Shown here piece after piece: positions 52,120 to 61,163 of a DNA stretch of 64,000 bases; the stretch's first letter is position 1; each line of letters starts with the position of its first letter. This stretch comes from Spirochaetia bacterium (GTDB taxonomy: Bacteria; Spirochaetota; UBA4802; UBA5550). Position numbers and translations under genes: made by a program. The notes under the pieces were generated by a model that searched no databases, was not told the DNA's origin, and saw only the letters and a list, made by a program, of their open reading frames with translations. The stretch lies in assembly GCA_009885955.1 (NCBI GenBank), contig VFJS01000003.1, positions 211,086 through 275,085 of the forward strand. Direction: 5' to 3'.

Positions 52120-53349
52120 TTATTCATACCTCAGGGCCTCTATGGGATCGAGGAGGGATGCCTTGTACGCGGGATAAAATCCGAAGAATATGCCTACGAA
52201 ACCGGAAAAACTGAAGGCAAGCACGATTGACAGTATTGATACAATGGTGGGCCATCCTACCAATGAAGTAAGCATCTGCGAACCGGCAAGTCCGAAAATA
52301 ATTCCAGTGGCGCCTCCCATGAGCGACAGGGAAACTGCCTCTATGATAAACTGCATCCTGATGTCCCAGGTTTTGGCGCCTACAGACATGCGGATGCCTA
52401 TCTCCCTGGTCCTTTCGGTTACGGAAACCAGCATGATGTTCATAATCCCTATCCCGCCTACAATGAGCGATACCGAGGCGATGGCGCCGAGGAGCAGCGT
52501 CATGACCTTAGCCGACTGCTCAGCAGTCTGCATGAGCTGGGTCAGGTTTCTCACGGTAAAATCGTTGTCCTGTTTCTGGGATATGTGGTGACGCTGCCTG
52601 AGCAGCGTATTCAGCTGTATTTCGGCCCGTATTAAATCATCGCTGCTTTTTGCCTTCACCATGATGATCCTCACCATGCCCGGGAAGGCCGTTCCGAAAA
52701 TTTTTTTCTGTGCGGTGGTTACGGGTATGAGTATGGTGTCGTCCTGGTCCTGGCCCTGAGTCGACTGCCCCTTGGAAGAGAGGGTCCCGATGATGATAAA
52801 GGGGACATTTTTTATCCGTATAATCTGGCCTACGGGATTGGCATCGCTGAAGAGGTTGCCGGCCACGGTCTGTCCCAGTAATGCAACTTTTGCTGCTGTT
52901 TTGACCTCCTGCTCGGTAAAAGCCCGGCCTGAATCCAGGGGCCAGTCCCTGACATTGAGGAAACCGGGAGTGGTTCCAATAACTATGGTGGACCAGTTCT
53001 GGTTTGAGTAGACTATCTGGGCTATGCCGTTCAGGATCGGCGCAGCATCCTCCACCGATGTACACTCCTTCAGAATTGCCTCGTAGTCGGATACGGAGAG
53101 GGTAGGCACGGAACCGGCGCCGGCCCTTACTCCGCCGGAGGTTGATGATCCAGGAAGGATGATAAGCAGGTTGCTCCCCATGCTCGATATCTGTTCCGCG
53201 ATTTTCATGCTTGCCCCGGTGCCCACCGCCAGCATGGTGATGACTGCCCCCACGCCTATGATCATGCCGAGCATTGTCAGCACCGACCGCATCTTGTTTA
53301 CCCTGAGGGCCCTGAAGGAAATTTTAAATGCTGAAGGAATGCTTATCAT
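52120..53349 (-). CDS. ABC exporter permease, MacB/FtsX family
   Basis: The 409-residue protein has an N-terminal helix (about 20-45), a periplasmic core domain and three C-terminal helices, with VTERTREIGIRMSVGAKTWDIRMQFIIE, like the permease half of MacB. Its ATPase is a separate gene encoded immediately upstream with a 4-base overlap, so this system is the split version of the fused MacB at 47603. Confidence 0.92.
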   Translation of the reverse strand: MISIPSAFKISFRALRVNKMRSVLTMLGMIIGVGAVITMLAVGTGASMKIAEQISSMGSNLLIILPGSSTSGGVRAGAGSVPTLSVSDYEAILKECTSVEDAAPILNGIAQIVYSNQNWSTIVIGTTPGFLNVRDWPLDSGRAFTEQEVKTAAKVALLGQTVAGNLFSDANPVGQIIRIKNVPFIIIGTLSSKGQSTQGQDQDDTILIPVTTAQKKIFGTAFPGMVRIIMVKAKSSDDLIRAEIQLNTLLRQRHHISQKQDNDFTVRNLTQLMQTAEQSAKVMTLLLGAIASVSLIVGGIGIMNIMLVSVTERTREIGIRMSVGAKTWDIRMQFIIEAVSLSLMGGATGIIFGLAGSQMLTSLVGWPTIVSILSIVLAFSFSGFVGIFFGFYPAYKASLLDPIEALRYE

Positions 53350-54053
53350 TTTTTTCTCCCGGCTTTCTTCACTTTTTCGTCGCTGACGATGAGGCCGTCA
53401 AGAAACCTGATGATTCTCCTGCTGTACTTTGCTATATCCTCTTCATGGGTAACAAGAATTATGGTAATATTCGACTCCCGGTTAAGCCTTGTAAAGAGAT
53501 CCATGATCTCATTGCTCGTTTTTGAGTCCAGGTTTCCTGTGGGTTCATCGGCCAGGATGACCGGGGCATTGTTCACCAGGGCCCTTGCAATGGCCACCCT
53601 CTGCTGCTGCCCGCCTGAAAGCTGGCTCGGGTGGTGATGCCCCCTGTCGTCGAGGCCGACGATTGAAAGGGCATATCGGGATTTCCGTTTTCTTTCCGCC
53701 ACGCTGACGCCGCTGTAAAACATGGGGAGCTCAACGTTTTCCAGTGCCGAGGTCCTGGCAAGGAGGTTGAATCCCTGGAAAACAAAACCAATTTTCCTGC
53801 TTCGTATATCCGCCAGCTGGTCCCTGGCCAGGTTTTTTGTATCTACTCCGTCGAGCATGTAACTTCCCTCCGTAGGCTTGTCCAGGCACCCGAGGATGTT
53901 CATAATGGTGGACTTGCCCGAGCCGGAGTGGCCCATGATTGATACGAATTCACCGCTTTTGATCGTGAAGGAAACACCCCTGATGGCCGGGACCTCAACA
54001 TCGCCGACCCTGTATATCTTCGTGATATTTTCGACTTTGATGAGCATATCCAT
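53346..54053 (-). CDS. ABC exporter ATP-binding protein, MacB family
   Basis: The 235-residue protein has [47 protein letters not shown] and VTHEEDIAKY. It belongs to the LolD/MacB group and should drive the permease encoded next. The C-terminal 15 residues are basic (KVKKAGRKK). Confidence 0.93.
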   Translation of the reverse strand: MDMLIKVENITKIYRVGDVEVPAIRGVSFTIKSGEFVSIMGHSGSGKSTIMNILGCLDKPTEGSYMLDGVDTKNLARDQLADIRSRKIGFVFQGFNLLARTSALENVELPMFYSGVSVAERKRKSRYALSIVGLDDRGHHHPSQLSGGQQQRVAIARALVNNAPVILADEPTGNLDSKTSNEIMDLFTRLNRESNITIILVTHEEDIAKYSRRIIRFLDGLIVSDEKVKKAGRKK

Positions 54054-54055
54054 GT

Positions 54056-55252
54056 TCAGAACATTCTCGGCGGCCCGGACGCGGGGGCCTGCTTTTTCTG
54101 CAGCCCGATTGTGTCGACAATGAGCTCCTGCCCTTCGGCCAGCTCCCCTGAAACTACTTCGGTGAAGGCCCCGTCATTGATGCCTGTTTTTATCCTCACC
54201 CTTTTGGGGATGTTTTTTTCGAGAATCCATACGCTTTGGCCGCCATAGGGGGCAGGGCTTTTCTGGGCCTCTTTCCCCTGCGCCCTATCCGGAATTCCCG
54301 AGGGCTTGAAACGGAGCGCGGAGTTGGGTATTTTCAGTACATCGGATTTTGTGTTTGTTATTATCGATGCATTGGCTGTCATGCCCGGTTTCAGCTTCAT
54401 GTCGGAATTATCGACGAAAATAACAACGTCATAGGTGACCACGTTCTGCACGATGATTGGCGCGTTCCGTATCTGCTGGACCTTCCCCTTGAACAGAAAC
54501 TCGGGGTAGGCGTCCACGGAAAAGGTGACACTCTGTTTTTCCCTGATCTTCCCTATGTCTGCTTCGTTGACATTGGAATCTATCTGCATCTTGGTCAGGT
54601 CCTCGGCAATCATGAACAGCGTGGGTGTCTGAAAGCTCGCGGCAACGGTCTGTCCCACGTCCACGTTCCTGGATATGATAATTCCGTTTACCGGGGAGAC
54701 TATTCTGGTGTACTGTAAATTAGTTGCAGCCACTTTCAGCGAAGCCTCCATCTGCTCCACCTGTGCTTTTGCAACGTCAACCTGGGACTTGGCCGTGAGA
54801 TAATTTGTTTCAGCAGTGTCCAGGTCGCTCTGGGCGATGAGATTTTTTTTCAGCAGCTCGCTGTTCCTATCCATGGTCCTTTTTGTATCGATAACGGAAA
54901 TTTCAGTCCTTGCAAGGTTTGCCTTTGCCGAATTGAGGTTTGCTTTCGCCTGGTCCACCTGGGCCTCGAACATGGTGGGATCGATACGTGCAATGACCTG
55001 GCCCCGTGTCACCCTGGAATTGAAATCCGCATGGAGTTTTTGTATCGTCCCTGAAACCTGGGTCCCCACATTAACCGTTGTAATCGCGTTCACTGTGCCT
55101 GTTGCCGTTATGGATTCAACCAGTTCACCCTTCAGCACCTTTTCCATCCTGTACTTTTCTTCGCTGTTTTTTGATGACAGCAGCCTGAACGTTATGAACA
55201 GAACAGTAGCCAGGGCAAAACATGCTATGATGATCTTTTTATTCATTTTCAT
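54056..55252 (-). CDS. macA: MacA-like periplasmic adaptor
   Basis: The 398-residue protein has an N-terminal anchor (about 5-22), a lipoyl domain (ITATGTVNAITTVNVGTQVSG), a long helical hairpin (about 95-180; VDQAKANLNSAKANLARTEIS) and beta-barrel domains (SPVNGIIISRNVDVGQTVAASF). It is a fuller MacA than the one at 49587. It overlaps the TolC gene by 4 bases and precedes the ATPase by 2. Confidence 0.9.
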   Translation of the reverse strand: MKMNKKIIIACFALATVLFITFRLLSSKNSEEKYRMEKVLKGELVESITATGTVNAITTVNVGTQVSGTIQKLHADFNSRVTRGQVIARIDPTMFEAQVDQAKANLNSAKANLARTEISVIDTKRTMDRNSELLKKNLIAQSDLDTAETNYLTAKSQVDVAKAQVEQMEASLKVAATNLQYTRIVSPVNGIIISRNVDVGQTVAASFQTPTLFMIAEDLTKMQIDSNVNEADIGKIREKQSVTFSVDAYPEFLFKGKVQQIRNAPIIVQNVVTYDVVIFVDNSDMKLKPGMTANASIITNTKSDVLKIPNSALRFKPSGIPDRAQGKEAQKSPAPYGGQSVWILEKNIPKRVRIKTGINDGAFTEVVSGELAEGQELIVDTIGLQKKQAPASGPPRMF

Positions 55253-56553
55253 TTTTTAACTCCGATGGCCTTTTCGAGGCCTGCCCGCGCTATGTTGTAG
55301 CTCACCAGGGCCTGTATGTGCGACTGTTTTGCATTAATGTAGGAGACCTGGGCATCGGAAACCTCCACCGGGCTACCGACGCCTGCCTGGTACCTGCCGT
55401 TTGCGATATCAAGATTTTCCCTGGCCTGTGACACTGCAAGCTCGGCAGTGGGGATGGTCTCTTCGGCTTCCCGTATGCCTATCACCGCCTGCTGTACATC
55501 GAGGACTATCTGGTTTTTCAGTATGTCCTCGTTCGATTTTACCAGGTTCAGATTTGCCTTTGCCTCCCTCACCTGGTTCGTTGTAAGAAATCCGCTGAAC
55601 AGCGGCATGGATACCGATAGTCCCGCGTGCCATTCGCTTGGCAGGGGGAAGGCGGCGCCGCTGCGGTTGTACGCCGCGCTTCCGGATAGCACCGGCATGT
55701 ATCCTGTCCTGGCAAGGGTTATGTTCTCCTCTGCAGCCCTTGTCCGGGTCTGGAAAGAACGGAAATCGGGCCTGTTTTTGAAAGCCGTAAGGATGAGATT
55801 TTCAAGCGTATCATGGACGGCCTTTGAATAAGTCAGGCTTTCTTCTATAATATAATCGGGATTTCCATTTATCCCGAGGGCATTGTTCAGTACAGCCCTG
55901 GCGTTCCTTATTGCATTTTCCGATTTTATAAGGTTCAGTCTGGCATTGCTCAGGTTTACCTCTGCGGCTATGAGATCATATTTCGGCTTCATTTTAACCT
56001 CGTAATATCCCCTGGCCTGGTTGAGGTGATGGGTATTCTGCTCAACAATCTCCTTTGCAACCTCCCTGTTTTTTATCGCCTGCAAAAGGTTGAAATAGGC
56101 CACTTTGACATTATATTCAATCTGGATAGTGGAATATTCAAAGTCCCAACGCGCTGAGTCGACGCCGAACTTCATGATCTTTACCTGGGCAGGGGTCTTC
56201 CAGAAATCGAAGATAGTCTGGTTCAGTGTTACTCCGGCGCTGTACTGGTTTGCCGAATTGTCCATGGAGATATTGTCTGATGCACTTTTTCCGTAGGATG
56301 CAGGCAGAGAAGCCCTGTTGTATCCTGCAGAACCCGATATCTGGGGATAATAATTGGACTGAGCCTCTCCCACGCGGCTTTCGCTGATGGATATTGAATT
56401 CATCGATGCAATGACTGACGGATGGCTCTTCCTTGCTATGTTGATGCAGTCGTTGATGGACAGCACCTGGCCCTCTTTTATCATGCTTTCGCTGATGGAA
56501 TTGACCGGGGCAATGAGCATGCAGGCCATCAATCCCGTTAAGCAGTATTTCAT
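55249..56553 (-). CDS. TolC-family outer-membrane channel
   Basis: The start is placed at ATG 56553 because AAGGAG lies 7 bases upstream and a signal peptide (KYCLTGLMACMLIAPVNS) begins there. The upstream in-frame ATG at 56604 gives 17 extra non-signal residues. The 434-residue protein has two outer-membrane efflux repeats (HPSVIASMNSISISESRVGEAQSNYYPQ and the DVQQAVIGIREAEETIPTAELAV region). It heads the tolC-macA-ATPase-permease operon. Confidence 0.88.
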   Translation of the reverse strand: MKYCLTGLMACMLIAPVNSISESMIKEGQVLSINDCINIARKSHPSVIASMNSISISESRVGEAQSNYYPQISGSAGYNRASLPASYGKSASDNISMDNSANQYSAGVTLNQTIFDFWKTPAQVKIMKFGVDSARWDFEYSTIQIEYNVKVAYFNLLQAIKNREVAKEIVEQNTHHLNQARGYYEVKMKPKYDLIAAEVNLSNARLNLIKSENAIRNARAVLNNALGINGNPDYIIEESLTYSKAVHDTLENLILTAFKNRPDFRSFQTRTRAAEENITLARTGYMPVLSGSAAYNRSGAAFPLPSEWHAGLSVSMPLFSGFLTTNQVREAKANLNLVKSNEDILKNQIVLDVQQAVIGIREAEETIPTAELAVSQARENLDIANGRYQAGVGSPVEVSDAQVSYINAKQSHIQALVSYNIARAGLEKAIGVKK

Positions 56554-56672
56554 GTATAATCTCCTTCTGCCGGTTAGATTTCCGAAGCAATTTTCATTTT
56601 TCATAAAATTCTGGTTGAGGCGCCAAGTTCTGTCTGATGTAATATATGGAAATTAATCAATATAAAATATCA

Positions 56673-56703
56673 GTTCACGGATTATCACGGATGTTCACAG
56701 ATT
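56673..56703. repeat. TCACGGAT repeat remnant
   Basis: GTTCACGGATTATCACGG and ATGTTCACAGATT units resemble the arms of the inverted repeat at 47431-47541. Only one arm is seen here. Confidence 0.4.
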
Positions 56704-56766
56704 TTTTATTTGTTAATCAGTGTTTATACGCGAGCAAATATTTTTTTCTTGGATTATGGCAGTTCC

Positions 56767-56875
56767 CGAATGAATTTGTACATACATTTACCCCATCCCT
56801 TCGACTCCGCTCAGGGATCGGGCTTTTCCGCTGGCTGAGCGGAGTCGAAGCCAAGTGAAAGTACTTATTCATTCG
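56767..56875. repeat. Palindromic element with nested inverted repeats (about 109 bp)
   Basis: CTTCGACTCCGCTCAG (56799-56814) is exactly complementary to CTGAGCGGAGTCGAAG (56835-56850). Around it CGAATGAATTTGTAC (56767-56781) pairs with GTACTTATTCATTCG (56861-56875) at 13 of 15 positions. The element stands between the exporter operon and a MITE-like repeat. The inner GACTCCGCTC is also seen in the 44560 repeat. Confidence 0.65.
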
Positions 56876-56973
56876 TTAGATGCTTTCATAGATATAAAAG
56901 TCAATAAAAATATCTTTACTAAGCAGACCCTGAATGTCCAGATAGAGTTTCGTTTTTTTTGGGTTGATAAAAA

Positions 56974-57363
56974 ATGCCCTCACCTCGACTTCGCCCGGGG
57001 AGCGGGGACACTGAGAATTTCAGTATAATAAACCCTCGTCCTACCGGGCTAACTACACGCATTTCAGCAAGAGTAACACTTCAGCGCATGCCCCCGGCGG
57101 ATATATTCAATGTTTGGTTATTACATGCTGCCGCCACCCCCGGAGGGGGTTTAGGACAGCGTTTTTTCAATATTAGAGAACGTATCGTTGTAAAATATTT
57201 GCATAAAACTAATTGAAATCATATTTTTGATTGTATAAAAACATTTTTTTATCAACCCCCTCCGGGGGTGGCCGGAAAATTTTAATACAATATAAAAAGT
57301 ACCATCGGCCGGGGGCTGCTACGAAAGATGTGGATAGAACTCAGCCCTACCGGGTGAGGGCAT
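56974..57363. repeat. MITE-like repeat, long copy (390 bp)
   Basis: The element has perfect 11-bp inverted ends, ATGCCCTCACC (56974-56984) and GGTGAGGGCAT (57353-57363), identical to those of the 142-bp copy at 24967-25108. Its interior shares several blocks with 44560-44949, with an AT-rich centre. No coding potential is seen. Confidence 0.7.
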
Positions 57364-57416
57364 TAGAGTTATACGTGAGAATGGTACTCTGTTTTCCCAG
57401 ATGAGGGGCAGCGGCA

Positions 57417-58661
57417 TCATCCCACGAGCGGTACGGTGAGGCCGCCGTCCATGAGAAAGAGCACCTTTGCATTTTCACCCTTTTGCTTCATCGCAGCGTC
57501 AACGGCCTCCTGCAGGGATGTAAAGGGCTTGATGAATATGCTTTTCAGCAGTTCAGGGTCAAGGCCGGTTACTCCCCATGTCTCTGCCCAGAGGCCAACT
57601 TCGGCCATTTTTGCGGCCTTGTGGTAACCAAGGACATATTTTTCCTTGATTTTTTCCAGGCTCTCTGCCGGCGAGGAGCATGAACTCAGCAGCTTTACAA
57701 AGGACTCCTCACCGACTCCGAACCTGCATTTCGATACGAGGATGAGGATGCCCTTGTCATTCAATGCAAGCTTGGCGTTATCGATCCCTTTTTGCGACTG
57801 GTAGAGGTCGATATCGCCGGGGAATTTCACCACGGAAACAACGATATCAGCCTTCTCCTTTATCCTCACTGCAAAGACCTCGTTAGCCCTGTCGATGGCT
57901 GCAAGAAAAGAGTCGGTGATCTCGCCGGCCGTTGCGGCATAGATCCTGTGGTGCTTGTCAAGGACTGTCTGTATGGAGAATATCTCCTTTTTCACGGTCT
58001 TCAGCGCATCGATCATGTCCTCGTGCACAGGATTTCCTTCAAGCGCAAGGCTCCTGGCCTTCGGGCTGAGCGCCAGTTTGTGGTTCTGCTCTATGGTCTT
58101 ATGCGACGCGATGCCGGGCAGGTAGGCCTTTCTTCCGCCGGTGTACCCGGCGAAGTAATGGGGCTCCACTGATCCGATGATGACTATCTTGTGGGCATCA
58201 ATGCCGAGCCTGTTGACATACATCTCGGTGCCGTTTTTTGATTTGCCGAGAAAAACCATGTCGCCTTCATTTTTTGAGTTATGGGAATATATTTTTTCTT
58301 TGAACACGGCATAGTGTTTCCCGAATATCTGAATGAATTCCTCCTCAGTTGGCGCCCTGTGGCAGCCGGTGGCAATGATGAACTTTATAGTATGGCCCTT
58401 TATGTCGTCCATGATGATGTCCAGGACACGGGCCGTGGGTGTGGGCCTTGTGGCATCGTTTACGATAAACAGGAGGTCACTGGCATCCTTTATGAATTCT
58501 CTGAAGCTCTTTGAGTTGATCGGGTTTTTAACCGCGTTCATGATTGTAAGCGTCTCGTCACTGATCGTAACCTCATTGGGCTCAACGAGGCCGGCAACAC
58601 GGCTGTCGCTTATCTCAACGTTCATCTCTTCATCTTTGCCGTAGGGCACTCTGATTTTCAT
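57417..58661 (-). CDS. larA: Lactate racemase family protein (LarA)
   Basis: The 414-residue protein has the LarA pattern: VNDATRPTPT near the N-terminus, IIATGCHRAPT, GSVEPHYFAGYTGGRKAYLPGIAS and NPVHEDM. The histidines and lysine (in ATGCHR, EPHYFAG and GGRKAY) correspond to nickel-pincer cofactor binding residues of LarA. It interconverts D- and L-lactate or a related 2-hydroxyacid. The genes for cofactor synthesis (larBCE) are not in the window. It is the last gene of an operon with an FAD-linked dehydrogenase. Confidence 0.88.
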   Translation of the reverse strand: MKIRVPYGKDEEMNVEISDSRVAGLVEPNEVTISDETLTIMNAVKNPINSKSFREFIKDASDLLFIVNDATRPTPTARVLDIIMDDIKGHTIKFIIATGCHRAPTEEEFIQIFGKHYAVFKEKIYSHNSKNEGDMVFLGKSKNGTEMYVNRLGIDAHKIVIIGSVEPHYFAGYTGGRKAYLPGIASHKTIEQNHKLALSPKARSLALEGNPVHEDMIDALKTVKKEIFSIQTVLDKHHRIYAATAGEITDSFLAAIDRANEVFAVRIKEKADIVVSVVKFPGDIDLYQSQKGIDNAKLALNDKGILILVSKCRFGVGEESFVKLLSSCSSPAESLEKIKEKYVLGYHKAAKMAEVGLWAETWGVTGLDPELLKSIFIKPFTSLQEAVDAAMKQKGENAKVLFLMDGGLTVPLVG

Positions 58662-58664
58662 GGC

Positions 58665-59630
58665 TTAACCTCTTTTTAACGGGCCTGCATCCTTAATCTC
58701 TTTCATGAATTTCTTCACGCCGTCCTGAAACTGTTTCTGGTTCCCCTTTTCGACAATTTCAAGCTGGACCCTCTCCGGGCCTATGCCGAGTTCATGAATG
58801 GCCTTTTTAAGGGAGTTGATCCTCATCTTGGTCCTCACGTTCCCGTCGTGCTCGCATTTATCCTCGGGGCACATGGTTACAAGAACGCCCCATGCTCCCT
58901 GGGCGAAGGCCTCCATGATAACCTGGCTCTGTACCCTTCCTGAACACATGGTGACCAGGATCTTGTATTCCGGGTCCGGATCCTCTGATACCAGTTCGGC
59001 CACCTGAAATCCGGGGTAGTTTGACCAGTTGCAGCAGAAGACTATTGCCTTGGCGTTTTTCCGTTTATCATCCTTTAAAAATCCTGTAATTTCGCTCCTC
59101 ATTTCGTCGGGGTTTGTGCCGAAGCCCAGGTTCATGCTGATGGCCATCCTGGGGCAGCTGTCAATGCACGAGCCGCAGCTCTGGCACTTAACCGTATCTA
59201 CAACTATTCTGCCGTCATAGCTCCGTGCCTCGTGCTTGCAGAGCCTCACGCATTCCAGGCAGAGGGTGCACTGGCCCCTGTTGGTCACCGAGGTGGTCCC
59301 CTTTACATCGAACCCTGCCTCCAGGAGGTCTGCCTGGGCGTCGGTGAAAATCTGGGTGATGGGGAGGCTTGATGAACAGTTATTTTCGCACCTCTTGCAG
59401 TAGAAGCACTCAAGCAATTTTTCTGCCACATAATCGGTGGGCTCAACTTCGCCGTTGATGAGCCCGTAGATCAGGGTCATTTTCCCCCGGGGGGCATCAG
59501 TTTCCCATCTCGTATCCTTGTAAATAGGGCAGTGGGCAAAGCAGTATCCGCACCTGATGCACACATCAAGGCTCCCTTTCCATTTTTCAAGCCGGTTCAG
59601 TTTTATCTTTGGTTTATTCACATTTATCAC
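58665..59630 (-). CDS. Iron-sulfur protein with C-terminal FlpD/MvhD domain
   Basis: The 321-residue protein starts with GTG and has four [4Fe-4S]-type motifs: CIRCGYCFAHCP (about 24-35), CFYCKRCENNC (about 75-85), CTLCLECVRLC and CQSCGSCIDSCP. The first two are like GlcF/HdrC. The C-terminal part (about 195-310) matches the FlpD/MvhD family: FCCNWSNYPG, CSGRVQSQVIMEAFAQGAWGV, CPEDKCEH and RINSLKKAIHELGIGPERVQL. FlpD/MvhD carries electrons to HdrA in heterodisulfide-reductase complexes. It overlaps glcD by 17 bases, so it probably takes electrons from that dehydrogenase. No HdrA or HdrB is encoded nearby. Confidence 0.85.
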   Translation of the reverse strand: MINVNKPKIKLNRLEKWKGSLDVCIRCGYCFAHCPIYKDTRWETDAPRGKMTLIYGLINGEVEPTDYVAEKLLECFYCKRCENNCSSSLPITQIFTDAQADLLEAGFDVKGTTSVTNRGQCTLCLECVRLCKHEARSYDGRIVVDTVKCQSCGSCIDSCPRMAISMNLGFGTNPDEMRSEITGFLKDDKRKNAKAIVFCCNWSNYPGFQVAELVSEDPDPEYKILVTMCSGRVQSQVIMEAFAQGAWGVLVTMCPEDKCEHDGNVRTKMRINSLKKAIHELGIGPERVQLEIVEKGNQKQFQDGVKKFMKEIKDAGPLKRG

Positions 59631-61056
59631 TCACCGTATATCTAAGTTTTGTCGCATTCAGCCAGTCGTCGGAGGCGTCCTGGAGCTTCCCGGGATTGAG
59701 GATGTTATTCGGGTCAAAGGCCTTTTTTATGCCGCGCATGAGTTCCAGGGATGCGGCCTTTTCTATTTTGAACGCCGGCGCCTTGGATATCCCGATCCCG
59801 TGTTCCGCCGATGTGGTGCCTCCAACGGAATTGACGTATTCATATATCTGGGCCACGGCCTTTTCCGCGGCCTTCCAGGACTCGCTTTTAGTCGTGTCCA
59901 TGAGTATCTTAGTGTGCATGCACCCGGAACCGCAGTGGCCATATGCTGACATGATGATGTTGTTCTGTTTGGCGATCTCGTGGATTTTACGGGTAGTTTC
60001 GGCCATCTTGGAGTAGGGGACGGTCATGTCGTCTGCCAGCGATGTGCTGGGCATGAGCTCCTTGTATTTGGAGAGCGACGGAAACAGCTTTTTTCTGCCG
60101 GTGTAAATCCTCTCCCTCTCCTTTTCATCAAAGCTCAGCTCCGTGCCGAAGCCGCCGTGCGTTTCGCATATATCCTTTATCTTGGTGATTTCAAAATCAA
60201 CGGCCTCCTTGACCATTCCGTCGGCCTCAAATATCAGGATGGCGTCAACATCGGGGAGATTGAGTTTCAGGGCGTTATTTATGGCCTTTATGGCAACGTT
60301 GTCCACGAGTTCCAGCATGGACGGGGTGCAGCCGCTGGCCATGATTTCCGATATTGAATCGCCGGCCTCCTCGAGCTTGTTGAAATTTGTCATGCCCAGG
60401 CACCTGATCGTGGGGAGCGGAACGAATTTGAGCGTAGCCTCAACGATGACCCCCAGTGTCCCCTCGGAGCCCGCGATGATCCTTTCTATCTGGTAGCCCG
60501 ACGCTTCAACCCTTGTGGTTGTGCCGAAGGAGATCATGTCCCCGCTTGCCAGGACCAGTTTGACCCCGAGCAGGGAATCCCTTGCCGCGCCGTACTTCAC
60601 CGATCGCACGCCGCTCGCGTTGTTCGCTATTTCGCCGCCGATTGTGGCAATGATGCTCGATGCAGGCGTTGGCGGGAAGAATACATTGTAGGGCTTCAGG
60701 GCCTTGTTTAAATCATCGTCGATGACGCCGGGTTCCACGCGGCAGTAGACATCCTCAAGGTTGATCTCCAGGATCTTGTTCATCCTCTTCATGTCGAGGA
60801 TGATGCCGCCGTTCACCGGGACTGTCTGGCCGCACATGCCCGAGCCCGAACCCCTCGGTATCACCGGAATTTTTTCCGAGTTGGCATACCGCATAATCTC
60901 CTGTACCTGCCCGGCATTTTCAGGCCTCACCACGGCCCAGGGCATGGCCTGGTGGACCGAGGCATCGGTGCCGTAAATATATAGATCGGCCGGGTCATCC
61001 TTTACATTCTTTTCGCCGACAATCTCTTTCAGTCTGCTGATATTTAATTTTTCCAT
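59614..61056 (-). CDS. glcD: FAD-linked 2-hydroxyacid dehydrogenase (GlcD/D-lactate dehydrogenase type)
   Basis: The 480-residue flavoprotein has an FAD_binding_4 domain (VIPRGSGSGMCGQTVPVNGGIILDMKRMNKI, GEIANNASGVRSVKYGAARDSLLGVKLV, IIAGSEGTLGVI). A C-terminal FAD-oxidase domain follows, with the metal/substrate residues in MSAYGHCGSGCMHTKI and GTTSAEHGIG. It oxidises D-lactate or glycolate. It is the first gene of the glcD-FeS-larA operon; AGAAGG lies upstream of its ATG. Confidence 0.9.
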   Translation of the reverse strand: MEKLNISRLKEIVGEKNVKDDPADLYIYGTDASVHQAMPWAVVRPENAGQVQEIMRYANSEKIPVIPRGSGSGMCGQTVPVNGGIILDMKRMNKILEINLEDVYCRVEPGVIDDDLNKALKPYNVFFPPTPASSIIATIGGEIANNASGVRSVKYGAARDSLLGVKLVLASGDMISFGTTTRVEASGYQIERIIAGSEGTLGVIVEATLKFVPLPTIRCLGMTNFNKLEEAGDSISEIMASGCTPSMLELVDNVAIKAINNALKLNLPDVDAILIFEADGMVKEAVDFEITKIKDICETHGGFGTELSFDEKERERIYTGRKKLFPSLSKYKELMPSTSLADDMTVPYSKMAETTRKIHEIAKQNNIIMSAYGHCGSGCMHTKILMDTTKSESWKAAEKAVAQIYEYVNSVGGTTSAEHGIGISKAPAFKIEKAASLELMRGIKKAFDPNNILNPGKLQDASDDWLNATKLRYTVSDKCE

Positions 61057-61129
61057 CTGTCACCTTCTCTGGTTTGTAATATTTTAAAAATTTGTATCTA
61101 TTCAGCTATTTATTCAACTATAAATATCT

Positions 61130-61163
61130 GCTCACGGATACACACAGATATTCACGGATTAAT
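61130..61163. repeat. TCACGGAT repeat remnant
   Basis: GCTCACGGATACACACAGAT followed by ATTCACGGATTAAT resembles the arms at 47431-47541. It is single-sided. Confidence 0.4.
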
